A stretch of 6,246 nucleotides of DNA from an uncultured Rhodopirellula sp. (lineage in GTDB: Bacteria; Planctomycetota; Planctomycetia; Pirellulales; Pirellulaceae). Under the pieces are notes generated by a model. That model searched no databases and was not told the origin of the DNA. It saw only the letters and a list, made by a program, of their open reading frames with translations. Positions 1 through 6,246 of the stretch are shown piece by piece. Position numbers and translations under genes: made by a program. The stretch lies in NCBI GenBank assembly GCA_913061385.1, contig CAJXTM010000253.1, positions 1-6,246 on the forward strand. The letters are read 5' to 3'. How positions within the stretch are numbered: position 1 is the first letter of the stretch; each line of letters begins with the position of its first letter.

Positions 1-44
1 ATCAGCCTCGGTCTCGTGGGCTCGGAGATGTGTATAAGAGACAG
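1..44 (+). other. Nextera i7 adapter and index (sequencing artefact)
   Basis: This is not genomic DNA. Bases 11-44 match the Illumina Nextera read-2 transposase adapter, and 26-44 are the 19-base Tn5 mosaic end AGATGTGTATAAGAGACAG. Bases 3-10 (CAGCCTCG) are an 8-base i7 index read in reverse complement, and bases 1-2 fit the end of the P7 primer. The same block appears in inverted orientation at the other end of the window, so it came from library read-through that was not trimmed. An apparent GTG start at 16 lies inside it and would give a false N-terminus beginning MGSEMCIRDR to the sigma factor that follows. Confidence 0.98.
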
Positions 45-45
45 G

Positions 46-435
46 TTTTATTCTTGGTGCTACCGGATCGCTGATCATCGTTTGTTGGATGCAATTCGTC
101 GTGTTGAACGCAAGAAAAGGGGCGGCGATCGTAAAAAGATCGAAGGATCCCCCGAACACTCCGGGGCTGGTTTTATCGATGGCGTACCCGGGAAGGTGAC
201 GTCACCCAGTGTGCGTGTTGTGAGAAAAGAGAAGGCAGATGCTCTTCACGATGCGTTGGAAGAATTGCCAGAGAATCAGCGTGAAGCATTGAAAATGCGA
301 TTTATCGAGAATCGATCCCAGAACTCAATAGCTGGTCGCTTGGCGGTGACGCAGGCGGCAGTAGAGGGATTGTTGAAACGCGGGAAACATAAACTTGCCG
401 ACATGTTGGCTTCGTTGTCGAGTCGTCGTCGCTGA
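46..435 (+). CDS. ECF-type RNA polymerase sigma factor, 5'-truncated
   Basis: The reading frame enters from the adapter junction and gives 129 genuine residues before a TGA stop. Residues 1-30 (FYSWCYRIADHRLLDAIRR, then a basic run) match the end of sigma region 2 (2.3/2.4), which melts and reads the -10 element. A charged, low-conservation linker covers about 30-65. Residues 66-121 are a sigma-70 region 4, with the LPENQREAL segment followed by a helix-turn-helix (about 93-117, SIAGRLAVTQAAVEGLLKRGKHKL) that would contact the -35 element. Region 1.2/2.1 and the true start lie beyond the contig edge; full-length ECF factors are usually about 170-200 residues, so perhaps a quarter to a third is missing. 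No anti-sigma gene follows: the next gene is convergent and starts its 3' end 44 bp away, with no clear terminator between them. The ECF subgroup cannot be assigned from this fragment. Confidence 0.9.
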   Translation, partial: FYSWCYRIADHRLLDAIRRVERKKRGGDRKKIEGSPEHSGAGFIDGVPGKVTSPSVRVVRKEKADALHDALEELPENQREALKMRFIENRSQNSIAGRLAVTQAAVEGLLKRGKHKLADMLASLSSRRR

Positions 436-479
436 GCATGCTCTTGAAGATCTGGTTGCTTGCTCACGGGTTTGCGTGT

Positions 480-1940
480 TCAGTTGTGGGCAAGGTCTGA
501 ATCATCAGGATTCTGTTCATCAGGATTCTGATCGTTGAGAATCAGCCGTTTTCTTTCTGCCTCGGTGATACTGCCACGCTGTCGACTGGAAAGCAGCCAG
601 ACAATGCCACCCAGGACCGAAAGGATGCCGAGGATTCGCCATTCCCAAGCGTCGAGCGGAAAGGCTGCAGGGCTACCGGGAATCAACATGGCCAACAAGA
701 TCAGTAGTGATCCGATCATTGCTATCCCGATCAGAATCCACGTTAGCGGTGAGACAAAAGTTTTACTGCGTTTCAAGATAGCAGTCAGTGAAAGTGTTAC
801 ACCAAAGAATGCGATGGCGATGCAGACAGATCCCACATTGACCAGAACCAGCACCGCAGGTTTTCCGAGAAAAGCACCTGCGGTCGTGATTAACGCTGCG
901 AAAAGAATCGCTGCCCAGGGTGTGCCAAAACGTGGGTGCGGCTGCCCAAAGATCGGGTGAATCACATGTCCTCGTCCCAGAGCGAATAAGACACGTGTTC
1001 CTGACAAGAAGAATCCGTTCCAACTTGTTAGTAGCCCTATGAGTGCTACAAGCAGAACCAGTTGGGCCAGCAGTGGTGAATCGAATGCCTTTTCAAAAGC
1101 GGCGGCAGTTGGAAGATCTTCACCTTGAATGCTGGCAAGAGGGGTTACCATCGCAACCGAAAGAATGACCGCAGCATAGAAAAGTGTAGCACCAACGATT
1201 GACCATAGTAGAACTTGACCTAGCTTGTTTGCTGATACGCCGTCAGTTCGTTCTTCTGCGGCCTGTGGGATCGTGTCAAAGCCCACGAACCAAAATGGTA
1301 CTGTCACGAAAACAGCAAGAATACCAGTCAGTCCGGCTTTGCCTTCGGCAGATCCAAAGAGAGGTTCGAGGTTTGCGAGGCTTCCGTTTGCGATGCCGGC
1401 GATGACAAATGCACCGGTACAGACCACCAGCAATAAAGTGAGAAAGGATTGAAAAACCGTTGCTATCCCGACGCCACGGAAATTGACGAACGCAATCAAC
1501 GCGGTCAAAGCGGCGGCCAGTAAAAGATGTGACAGGTAAACTGTTGTGTCAGCGATGACGTAGCAGGGCCAATAATCGAACGGGATCAGATAAGACACCA
1601 CGATGCCAATCGAAACCGCCTCGAATGCTGAGACGGACAGATAGCCAAATGTCAGGAACCAACCGATCAGAAACGATTCTCCTGTCCCAAACGCTTTGTA
1701 GGCATACGCCACCTCTCCACCGGACACAGGCAGCATTTCCATGACTTTTGCGTAGCAAAAACCAATCGCCAGCATTAAGGCACCGCCCATCGAAAATGCC
1801 AGTATCGCACCCACCGGCCCTGCATCTACCAGCCAGCCCTTGATTCCCGTCAACCAACCAACACCAATCATGGAGCCAAAGGCAAGTGAAAAGAATCCGA
1901 GCTTACCGATAGCTTTTTGTAATTGTGGTCGTTGATTCAT
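480..1940 (-). CDS. APC-superfamily amino acid permease
   Basis: This 486-residue, highly hydrophobic protein has about 12 predicted membrane helices and is of normal length for the amino acid-polyamine-organocation family. It would sit in the cytoplasmic membrane and import amino acids or amines by cation coupling. Family hallmarks are visible. The broken TM1 helix carries GSMIGVG (22-28), where the substrate carboxylate normally binds. TM3 has PVSGGEVAYAYKAFG (71-85). TM6 has GFDTIPQAAEE (220-230). The TM8 region has GTRVLFALGRGHVIHP (314-329), followed by the typical PRFGTPWAA. The C-terminal tail (about 452-486) is soluble and charged and contains a QNPDE/QNPDD repeat. The ATG is preceded only by a weak GAG at 5 bases. 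It lies 104 bp downstream of the aminotransferase on the same strand, so co-transcription is likely, and the pairing suggests uptake of that enzyme's substrate (GABA or another amino acid). Substrate cannot be read from sequence; GabP-like is a guess. Confidence 0.93.
   Translation of the reverse strand: MNQRPQLQKAIGKLGFFSLAFGSMIGVGWLTGIKGWLVDAGPVGAILAFSMGGALMLAIGFCYAKVMEMLPVSGGEVAYAYKAFGTGESFLIGWFLTFGYLSVSAFEAVSIGIVVSYLIPFDYWPCYVIADTTVYLSHLLLAAALTALIAFVNFRGVGIATVFQSFLTLLLVVCTGAFVIAGIANGSLANLEPLFGSAEGKAGLTGILAVFVTVPFWFVGFDTIPQAAEERTDGVSANKLGQVLLWSIVGATLFYAAVILSVAMVTPLASIQGEDLPTAAAFEKAFDSPLLAQLVLLVALIGLLTSWNGFFLSGTRVLFALGRGHVIHPIFGQPHPRFGTPWAAILFAALITTAGAFLGKPAVLVLVNVGSVCIAIAFFGVTLSLTAILKRSKTFVSPLTWILIGIAMIGSLLILLAMLIPGSPAAFPLDAWEWRILGILSVLGGIVWLLSSRQRGSITEAERKRLILNDQNPDEQNPDDSDLAHN
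501..530 (-). repeat. 15-bp in-frame tandem duplication in permease tail
   Basis: Two adjacent 15-bp units (501-515 and 516-530) differ at a single base: ATCATCAGGATTCTG and TTCATCAGGATTCTG. Being a multiple of three, the duplication keeps the frame and encodes consecutive QNPDE and QNPDD pentapeptides in the cytosolic C-terminal tail of the permease. The near identity at DNA level suggests a recent slippage event in a tolerant, non-membrane part of the protein. Confidence 0.9.
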
Positions 1941-1993
1941 GTTGTCTCGGATACAGCAAGGATGTCATCCGCAAGGCGAAACGCGTAAGCGAA

Positions 1994-2025
1994 GCGAGAC
2001 GCCTCGACAAGTCGAGACGCCTCGC
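1994..2025 (-). promoter_or_regulatory. Intercistronic hairpin between aminotransferase and permease
   Basis: Two 15-base arms (1994-2008 and 2011-2025) flank a central AA. Read as minus-strand RNA, the arms are GCGAGGCGUCUCGAC and GUCGAGGCGUCUCGC. They pair along their whole length with 13 Watson-Crick and 2 G-U pairs, leaving a CUUG-type apical loop. On the plus strand the same two positions would be A-C mismatches, so the structure favours minus-strand RNA, the direction in which both flanking genes are transcribed. It begins 19 bases after the aminotransferase stop and ends 53 bases before the permease start. No U-run follows it, so it is not a standard intrinsic terminator. It could stabilise the upstream mRNA 3' end, tune the ratio of the two proteins, or be a REP-like dispersed repeat. 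The structure is directly visible; the role is inferred. Confidence 0.65.
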
Positions 2026-2044
2026 AAGGTGGAGGCACTGGGAA

Positions 2045-3358
2045 TCATGACGTCAGCGCGACGCCAGCCTGACTTTCCATCACAGAATTCAGACTCTTAT
2101 CGAAAATGTCGATTGCTTCATCGATCTCACTGCGACTGACATTCACAGGTGGAATCCAGCGAATCACATTGCCACCAATACCACAGGTCAGCAGCATCAA
2201 GCCCTGGTGGAGGCATTCATGTTGCAAGCTGGTAACGAGTTCTTTGTCGGGGCCATGCTCACCGATCAGTTCGACACCGATCATCAAGCCCGGTCCACGT
2301 ACATCCGTTCGGTGTGGCAAGCGAGACAGGCAATCGCGAAGACGATTCGACAGGTATTCTCCCTCGCGAGCCGCATTTTCAATGAGATGCTCCTCATGAA
2401 TGACACGCAAAGTCGCAAGCCCAGCAGCCATCGCCAGAGGTGATCCCCCGCCATAAGTTCCACCATGCGAACCAGGTTGCCACTTAGACATCAGTTCGCG
2501 TGATGCACCGATAGCCGACATGGGTAACCCACTGGCGATTCCCTTTGCCATGACAAGAATATCAGGTCGCACTTCACTTGACTCGTGAGCCCACATGTGG
2601 CCACTGCGGGCAAAACCTGATTGAATTTCGTCTATGATCAACAGGATGCCTGTGCGGTCACAGACTTCTCGCAAACCTTGAAGAAAAGCTTTTGGCGCTG
2701 GCAGATATCCACCCTCGCCCAGCACAGGTTCAATCAGCATCGCTGCAGTTTCAGACGGCATCGACTGTGTTTTTAGCAAACGCTCAAGATCCGCCAAAGC
2801 TGTATCGATTGCCATCTCGGGATCGCATTGATCTTGAAAAGCATTTGGGAACGATGAGAAGAACACGCCTGACGGCAAAGGTTGGTATCCTTCGCGATAG
2901 ATTCCCTTGCTGCTGGTCAAAGCCATCGTCATCGCAGTACGACCGTGGAAGCCGCCTTGGAATGCAATCACATTGGGACGTCCAGTCGCTACTTTTGCCA
3001 ACTTGATGGCTCCCTCGACTGCCTCTGAACCACTGTTGGAAAAGAAGAATGTATCGATGGAATCCGGAGTTGCCTCTTGAATTGCGTGCGAATACTCCAC
3101 CGTTTTTGCTGGCAACATGCAATTCATTTGCCCAAATAACAGTTGGGAAGCTTGATCCTGAACTGCCTGCACAACCAACGGATGGCAGTGCCCAGTTGCA
3201 GTGACACCAATGCCACTGGTGAAATCAAGGTAGGAACGACCCTCAACGTCGTACACCCGTGATCCCTGACCACGAACAATGGGAGTTTTTGCAAGGCGAC
3301 CCCAAACCGATGAAATAGCAGCGGTCATGTCAGCTGAAAAAGCATTTTGATGGTTCAT
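2045..3358 (-). CDS. Class III PLP aminotransferase, 4-aminobutyrate type
   Basis: This 437-residue cytosolic enzyme has the length and layout of fold-type I class III aminotransferases, which move an amino group (commonly from the omega position) to a keto acid such as 2-oxoglutarate. Visible signatures are YDVEGRSYLDFTSGIGV (36-52), SNSGSEAVEGAIKLAK (107-122) for the PLP phosphate, FHGRT (137-141), IEPVLGEGG (209-217), IIDEIQSGFARSG (241-253) with D243 for the pyridine nitrogen, and MAKGIASGLP (270-279) with K272 as the PLP Schiff-base lysine. GGTYGGGSPLA (299-309) and NVIRW (397-401) follow. From memory of E. coli GabT, residues I50, R140, E210 and R400 correspond to its substrate-site Ile50, Arg141, Glu211 and Arg398, which favours GABA or a similar omega-amino acid. 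Acetylornithine, ornithine or diaminobutyrate transaminase remain possible. It is the first gene of a probable two-gene unit with the permease. The start is supported by a Shine-Dalgarno sequence. Confidence 0.93.
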   Translation of the reverse strand: MNHQNAFSADMTAAISSVWGRLAKTPIVRGQGSRVYDVEGRSYLDFTSGIGVTATGHCHPLVVQAVQDQASQLLFGQMNCMLPAKTVEYSHAIQEATPDSIDTFFFSNSGSEAVEGAIKLAKVATGRPNVIAFQGGFHGRTAMTMALTSSKGIYREGYQPLPSGVFFSSFPNAFQDQCDPEMAIDTALADLERLLKTQSMPSETAAMLIEPVLGEGGYLPAPKAFLQGLREVCDRTGILLIIDEIQSGFARSGHMWAHESSEVRPDILVMAKGIASGLPMSAIGASRELMSKWQPGSHGGTYGGGSPLAMAAGLATLRVIHEEHLIENAAREGEYLSNRLRDCLSRLPHRTDVRGPGLMIGVELIGEHGPDKELVTSLQHECLHQGLMLLTCGIGGNVIRWIPPVNVSRSEIDEAIDIFDKSLNSVMESQAGVALTS

Positions 3359-3363
3359 CGGTT

Positions 3364-3372
3364 CTCACCCTT
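3364..3372 (-). promoter_or_regulatory. Ribosome binding site of the aminotransferase
   Basis: On the minus strand this reads AAGGGTGAG and ends 5 bases before the ATG at 3358. It fixes the start codon and is the clearest Shine-Dalgarno-like sequence of any gene in the window; the permease and the exported protein have weak or no such signal. Confidence 0.65.
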
Positions 3373-3678
3373 TTGAAAAGAGGTTGTTGATTGCTACGGT
3401 AATCGCTTCGCAGGCTTTCTGATTAAACGTTGCATCTGGCCATTACCGCCTTAATAACGAATCGGTCGCGGATTCATAGCGATTTACAATCACACACTCG
3501 TCAAGGCAGGCGAGTCAAATCACTCTAACGGCAAGAACGATTTGGCCTGCTGACAAGCTGCACAAGAGCATAGACAAGCTTTGGCATTTTACCCAAGTCG
3601 GTCCCCCCACAAGAGGTGATTGAACTTTGGCGAGTGAATCCACGGCAAATGCGTCTGCCCTATCTGGGCTGTTCACTC

Positions 3679-3702
3679 ATCAACGCGGTAATCAACGCGG
3701 AA
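3679..3702. repeat. 12-bp tandem repeat (ATCAACGCGG core)
   Basis: Two adjacent 12-bp units, ATCAACGCGGTA and ATCAACGCGGAA, share their first ten bases exactly. They sit in the divergent intergenic region, 250 bp upstream of the exported-protein start. They could be a pair of protein-binding sites on nearly the same helix face (12-bp spacing), or simple slippage. A short open frame beginning at a TTG at 3627 reads through them as QRGN-QRGN, but there is no independent support that it is translated. Confidence 0.6.
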
Positions 3703-3951
3703 ACACGCAGGAATAAAAAACAATGAAACAAAAATTGGCACGCTTATTTTCAGTCAACCTTGGAATGTGTCTATCGGGGAATACCACGTTAGTACCAAGA
3801 TTTAAGTTGCCGTGGTTAGAATCGGCTGGACTGTTGCATCTCGCTTGTCCAAACAGCTTATTCTGTCTCTGGCGGCTACCACCTGATGCTCGCATTTTCA
3901 GCCCGCCGCTCTCACTGCCATCCATTTGCCAAGCACTTCTGCCTGAATGTT

Positions 3952-6198
3952 ATGAAAATCTTTTACTTGATCTTCGTCCTGTCGTTAATCATCGGAATTC
4001 AGATCACACAAACGCAGGCCGCTGACTGGCGATTTTCTGGTTCGTTATTCATCAATACTACGCAAGACGGAGCATCGATCCCTGCAGGTGCGTCGGTCAA
4101 AGATTTTCCGCTCCTTGTTCGTTTGCACTCAGATTGGTTTGACTTTTCGCAAGCTCAGGATAACGGCGATGATCTGCGATTCGTTACTCCTGAAGGTAAC
4201 CCGCTTGGTTTTCAGATTGAAGATTGGAACCCATCCACGGGGGAAGCCAGTGTTTGGGTTCGGATTCCGGAAATCCGGGGGCAAGCCACCCAGGAAATTA
4301 TGATGAAATGGGGGAATCCCGGGGCTGCATCAGAGTCAAACGGAAAAAAAGTCTTTAACGACTCCAATGGGTACCTGAGTGTTTGGCACATGGGTTCAGA
4401 GGTCGAGGATGAAGTTGGAACACTTTCCTCAGAAGACACCGGTACCACCGAGACCCAAGGGATGGTGGGGCGTGCTCGGCATTTTGAGAACCGTGGTGTC
4501 TTCTGCGGAGACCAGATCAACTCTTACCCAACGGGAAATAGTGTCCACACCAGCCAAGCGTGGTTTCGTTCACAAGCATCACGCGGCAGAGTCATGGCTT
4601 GGGGAAACGAGAAGGGGCAGGGCAAAGTCGTGATGCAATATCGCAGTCCACCTCGTGTCCACATGGAATGCTACTTCTCGGATGCCAACGTGGACGGTGA
4701 TCTCAACACCAAAGAGCCGCAATGGGTACACGCTGTACATACCTACCGCAGAGGTGAATCATTGATTTATCTCAACGGGGTGCTTGCTGGTACGGGTAAT
4801 CCGAGAGCTACCGCTTTGAATGTTGAAAGTCCGTCGCGGATGTGGATCGGGGGCTGGTACAACAACTATGACTTTGTCGGTGATATTGACGAAGTCCGTG
4901 TTTCAAATGTGATTCGCAGTCCCGAATGGATTCAACTGGAATATGAAAATCAGAAACCGCTTCAGACTCTTGTTGGACCCATCGCTGATGAAAATCCGAG
5001 CTTTGCAGCATCAACAGCTTCGGTCCAGCTATTGGAAGGCCAGTTTGTAGAATTGAGTGTTGATGCTGGTGGTGCACAGAAAATTTATTGGGTTTCGATT
5101 AACGGGGAAGAAGAGAATGTTTTAGCCGTGGATCGATTAAGTCTGACCTATGAGGCGGGGCGTGTCGCAGGTGATGAAAAACGAATCTTGAAAATCAAAG
5201 CGGTCTATCCTGATGGTTTGAAAACTATTGTCCTTCCAGTGGAAGTCAAGGAATTCATTCCTGAACCGATTTTTACATTGCAGGCACCCTCAAAATGGAA
5301 CGGACGGGATGCCATCGAAATTACCCCGGTAATTCAAAACATACAGCAGATGAAATCCGCGGGTTATGGACAATTGACTTACGACTGGAAGGTCGCAGGT
5401 TTGGCGACCATCAAGCAGATTCAAGATGGGAAATTGATTCTTAGTCGTGCTCAAAAAAGTGGACCGTTGACTGTCACAGTAAACATTAAAAATGGTGGCG
5501 ATCCCACACACGCCAAGACGCGAATCGTGGTCCAGGAACCACAGGCCGATCCTAGGGTTGTTCGCGTGCCAAAGGCAAATGAGAAGCCTGTTGATAACCA
5601 ATTTTATGCACGAGATGAGAGCAATACAGGAAAGCTCTATTACAACGGTACAGTGAAAGAGCCAGCCGACCACGTGTTTCTCAATGTCTACGCAAATGGA
5701 AAATTGCTGATTCAAGAAAAACAGAAGGCGCAGATTGGCCAGCCCTTTCAGTTGATGGCCCGGCTTGCGGCGGGACTGATCACTTATCGCGTCGAGTTCG
5801 GTATTGAGGCAGACGGCTTATCAAAGGTTCAATATTCAGCCGAAAATATTGTGTGTGGCGATGCCTATATCATTGAGGGGCAGTCGAATGCTCTGGCAAC
5901 AGATACTCGTGAAATGTCACCTCCGGAAACCAGTAACTGGATTCGCAGTTACGGAAACCCAATGCCTCAGCGTGACGGTCGCAAAAAAGTCGACGAAAAC
6001 CTCTGGTGCTTGCCGGTTTGGAAGGCGAGCAATGGTGAGAAAGCTGAGCTTGGGTACTGGGGGATGGAACTTGCCAAGCGGCTTGTGGAAAGTCAGCAAA
6101 TTCCTGTCTGTATTATCAATGGAGCGGTGGGGGGCACTCGTATCGATCAGCACCAACGCAACGAAGATGATCCCACTGACTTGAGCACAATCTACGGT
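3952..6198 (+). CDS. Exported DUF2341/LamG/SASA-type esterase, 3'-truncated
   Basis: The frame stays open for 749 genuine residues to the adapter junction. Residues 1-23 form a signal peptide: MK, a hydrophobic stretch IFYLIFVLSLIIGI, then a TQA|AD cleavage site. About 45-125 resembles DUF2341 (DFPLLVRLHSDWFDF, DDLRFVTPEG, EASVWVRIPEI, MMKWGNP). About 140-335 is a concanavalin/LamG-like sugar-binding fold with YLSVWHMG, QWVHAVHTYRRGESLIYLNGVLAG and the hallmark end GDIDEVRVSNVIRSPEWIQLEYENQ-like segment (310-334). About 345-625 looks like beta-sandwich linkers without a firm family. From about 632 an SGNH/SASA (sialate O-acetylesterase-like) domain starts: GDAYIIEGQSNA with the putative nucleophile S645, then VCIINGAVGGTRIDQH (719-734). 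The catalytic Asp/His block is beyond the contig end. Role inferred: secreted or envelope enzyme removing acyl groups from a glycan. An in-frame ATG at 3886 would add 22 residues; 3952 is preferred because it gives a compact signal peptide, but neither has a good ribosome binding site. Confidence 0.88.
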
Positions 6199-6246
6199 CT
6201 GTCTCTTATACACATCTCCGAGCCCACGAGACCGAGGCTGATCTCG
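6199..6246 (-). other. Nextera i7 adapter, index and P7 start (sequencing artefact)
   Basis: Bases 6199-6217 (CTGTCTCTTATACACATCT) are the Tn5 mosaic end in reverse complement. They are followed by the rest of the Nextera adapter to 6232, an 8-base i7 index CGAGGCTG (6233-6240, matching the Nextera N710 index as I recall it) and ATCTCG, the first bases of the P7 sequence. Bases 6199-6242 are the exact reverse complement of 1-44. Translating through it adds a false LSLIHISEPTRPRLIS tail to the esterase, and the opposite strand gives a false MYKRQ start. Confidence 0.98.

Larger units (their letters stand above)
3359..3951. other. Divergent intergenic region, no convincing gene
   Basis: This 593-bp region separates the minus-strand aminotransferase from the plus-strand exported protein, so it should hold promoters for both. 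I could not identify a confident -35/-10 pair in either direction. It contains short repeats: CGGTAAT at 3397-3403 with its inverse ATTACCG at 3442-3448 and another copy at 3686-3692; ACTCG/CGAGT arms at 3496-3500 and 3511-3515; GACAAGCT at 3552-3559 and 3573-3580, exactly 21 bp apart; and a 12-bp tandem repeat at 3679-3702. Open frames on both strands between about 3690 and 4025 have atypical composition and no recognisable motif, and I do not call them genes. Confidence 0.7.

Noticed and set aside
434..443. Palindrome GAGCATGCTC at the sigma factor stop codon as a possible terminator
   Set aside because: Only a 10-bp palindrome with no room for a loop and no following T-run; too weak to call a terminator for either convergent gene.
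1994..2025. Hairpin read as an intrinsic terminator for the aminotransferase
   Set aside because: No U-rich tract follows the stem in the minus-strand direction; the next bases are GC-rich (TTCGCTTACGCG).
3622..3656. GAACTT and CGTCT as an ECF-type promoter that the neighbouring sigma factor might use
   Set aside because: The spacing of 24 bases is too long for the usual 16-17 of ECF promoters, so the match is probably accidental.
3692..3925. 77-codon minus-strand frame in the intergenic region
   Set aside because: No recognisable domain, no Shine-Dalgarno support that I could see, and it mirrors the plus-strand frame. Not supportable as a gene.
3723..4025. 100-codon plus-strand frame with an AGGA 10 bases upstream of its ATG
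   Set aside because: Composition is rich in Leu, Pro and Cys with no motif, and it overlaps the signal-peptide region of the exported protein by 74 bp. A similar-sized frame lies on the opposite strand. Most likely chance.
5917..6213. 98-codon minus-strand frame starting MYKRQ
   Set aside because: Its start codon lies in the right-hand adapter and the rest is antisense to the esterase domain.
1..6246. 44-bp perfect terminal inverted repeats suggesting a composite or novel transposon
   Set aside because: The repeats are Nextera adapter plus index, and the Tn5 mosaic end is part of the library kit. There is no transposase in the window.

Overview
This 6.2-kb window appears to be a complete short-read contig rather than an internal genome slice. 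Both ends are Illumina Nextera (Tn5 tagmentation) adapter with the same 8-base i7 index, so genuine genomic sequence runs only from about 45 to 6198. The adapter copies form a perfect 44-bp terminal inverted repeat that could be mistaken for transposon ends, and each one adds false residues to the gene it interrupts. The host is most likely a planctomycete or close relative. This is inferred from a secreted DUF2341/LamG/sialate-O-acetylesterase-type protein, an ECF-type sigma factor, moderate GC content and weak Shine-Dalgarno signals. It is not proven by any marker gene.

Layout, left to right. (1) The 3' part of an ECF-type RNA polymerase sigma factor on the plus strand (46-435), with its start lost at the contig edge. 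(2) A 44-bp convergent gap. (3) Two minus-strand genes forming a probable operon. A class III PLP-dependent aminotransferase of the GabT type (2045-3358) is upstream of an APC-superfamily amino acid permease (480-1940). They are separated by 104 bp holding a strong hairpin whose two imperfect pairs become G-U wobbles only in the minus-strand transcript. (4) A 593-bp divergent intergenic region (3359-3951) with short repeats and no convincing gene. (5) The 5' part (749 residues) of a large exported plus-strand protein (3952-6198). It has a signal peptide, DUF2341, a concanavalin/LamG-like domain, beta-rich linker domains and the start of an SGNH/SASA esterase domain cut by the contig end.

Functionally, the aminotransferase and permease plausibly import and transaminate an omega-amino acid such as GABA; the actual substrate is inferred. 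The exported protein plausibly binds and de-esterifies an acylated polysaccharide outside the cytoplasm, in line with planctomycete degradation of complex algal or mucin-type glycans. I see no link in function between the two. I found no tRNA, rRNA, CRISPR array, IS element or clearly new defence system. The most useful observations are the adapter artefacts, the intercistronic hairpin and the domain architecture of the truncated esterase.
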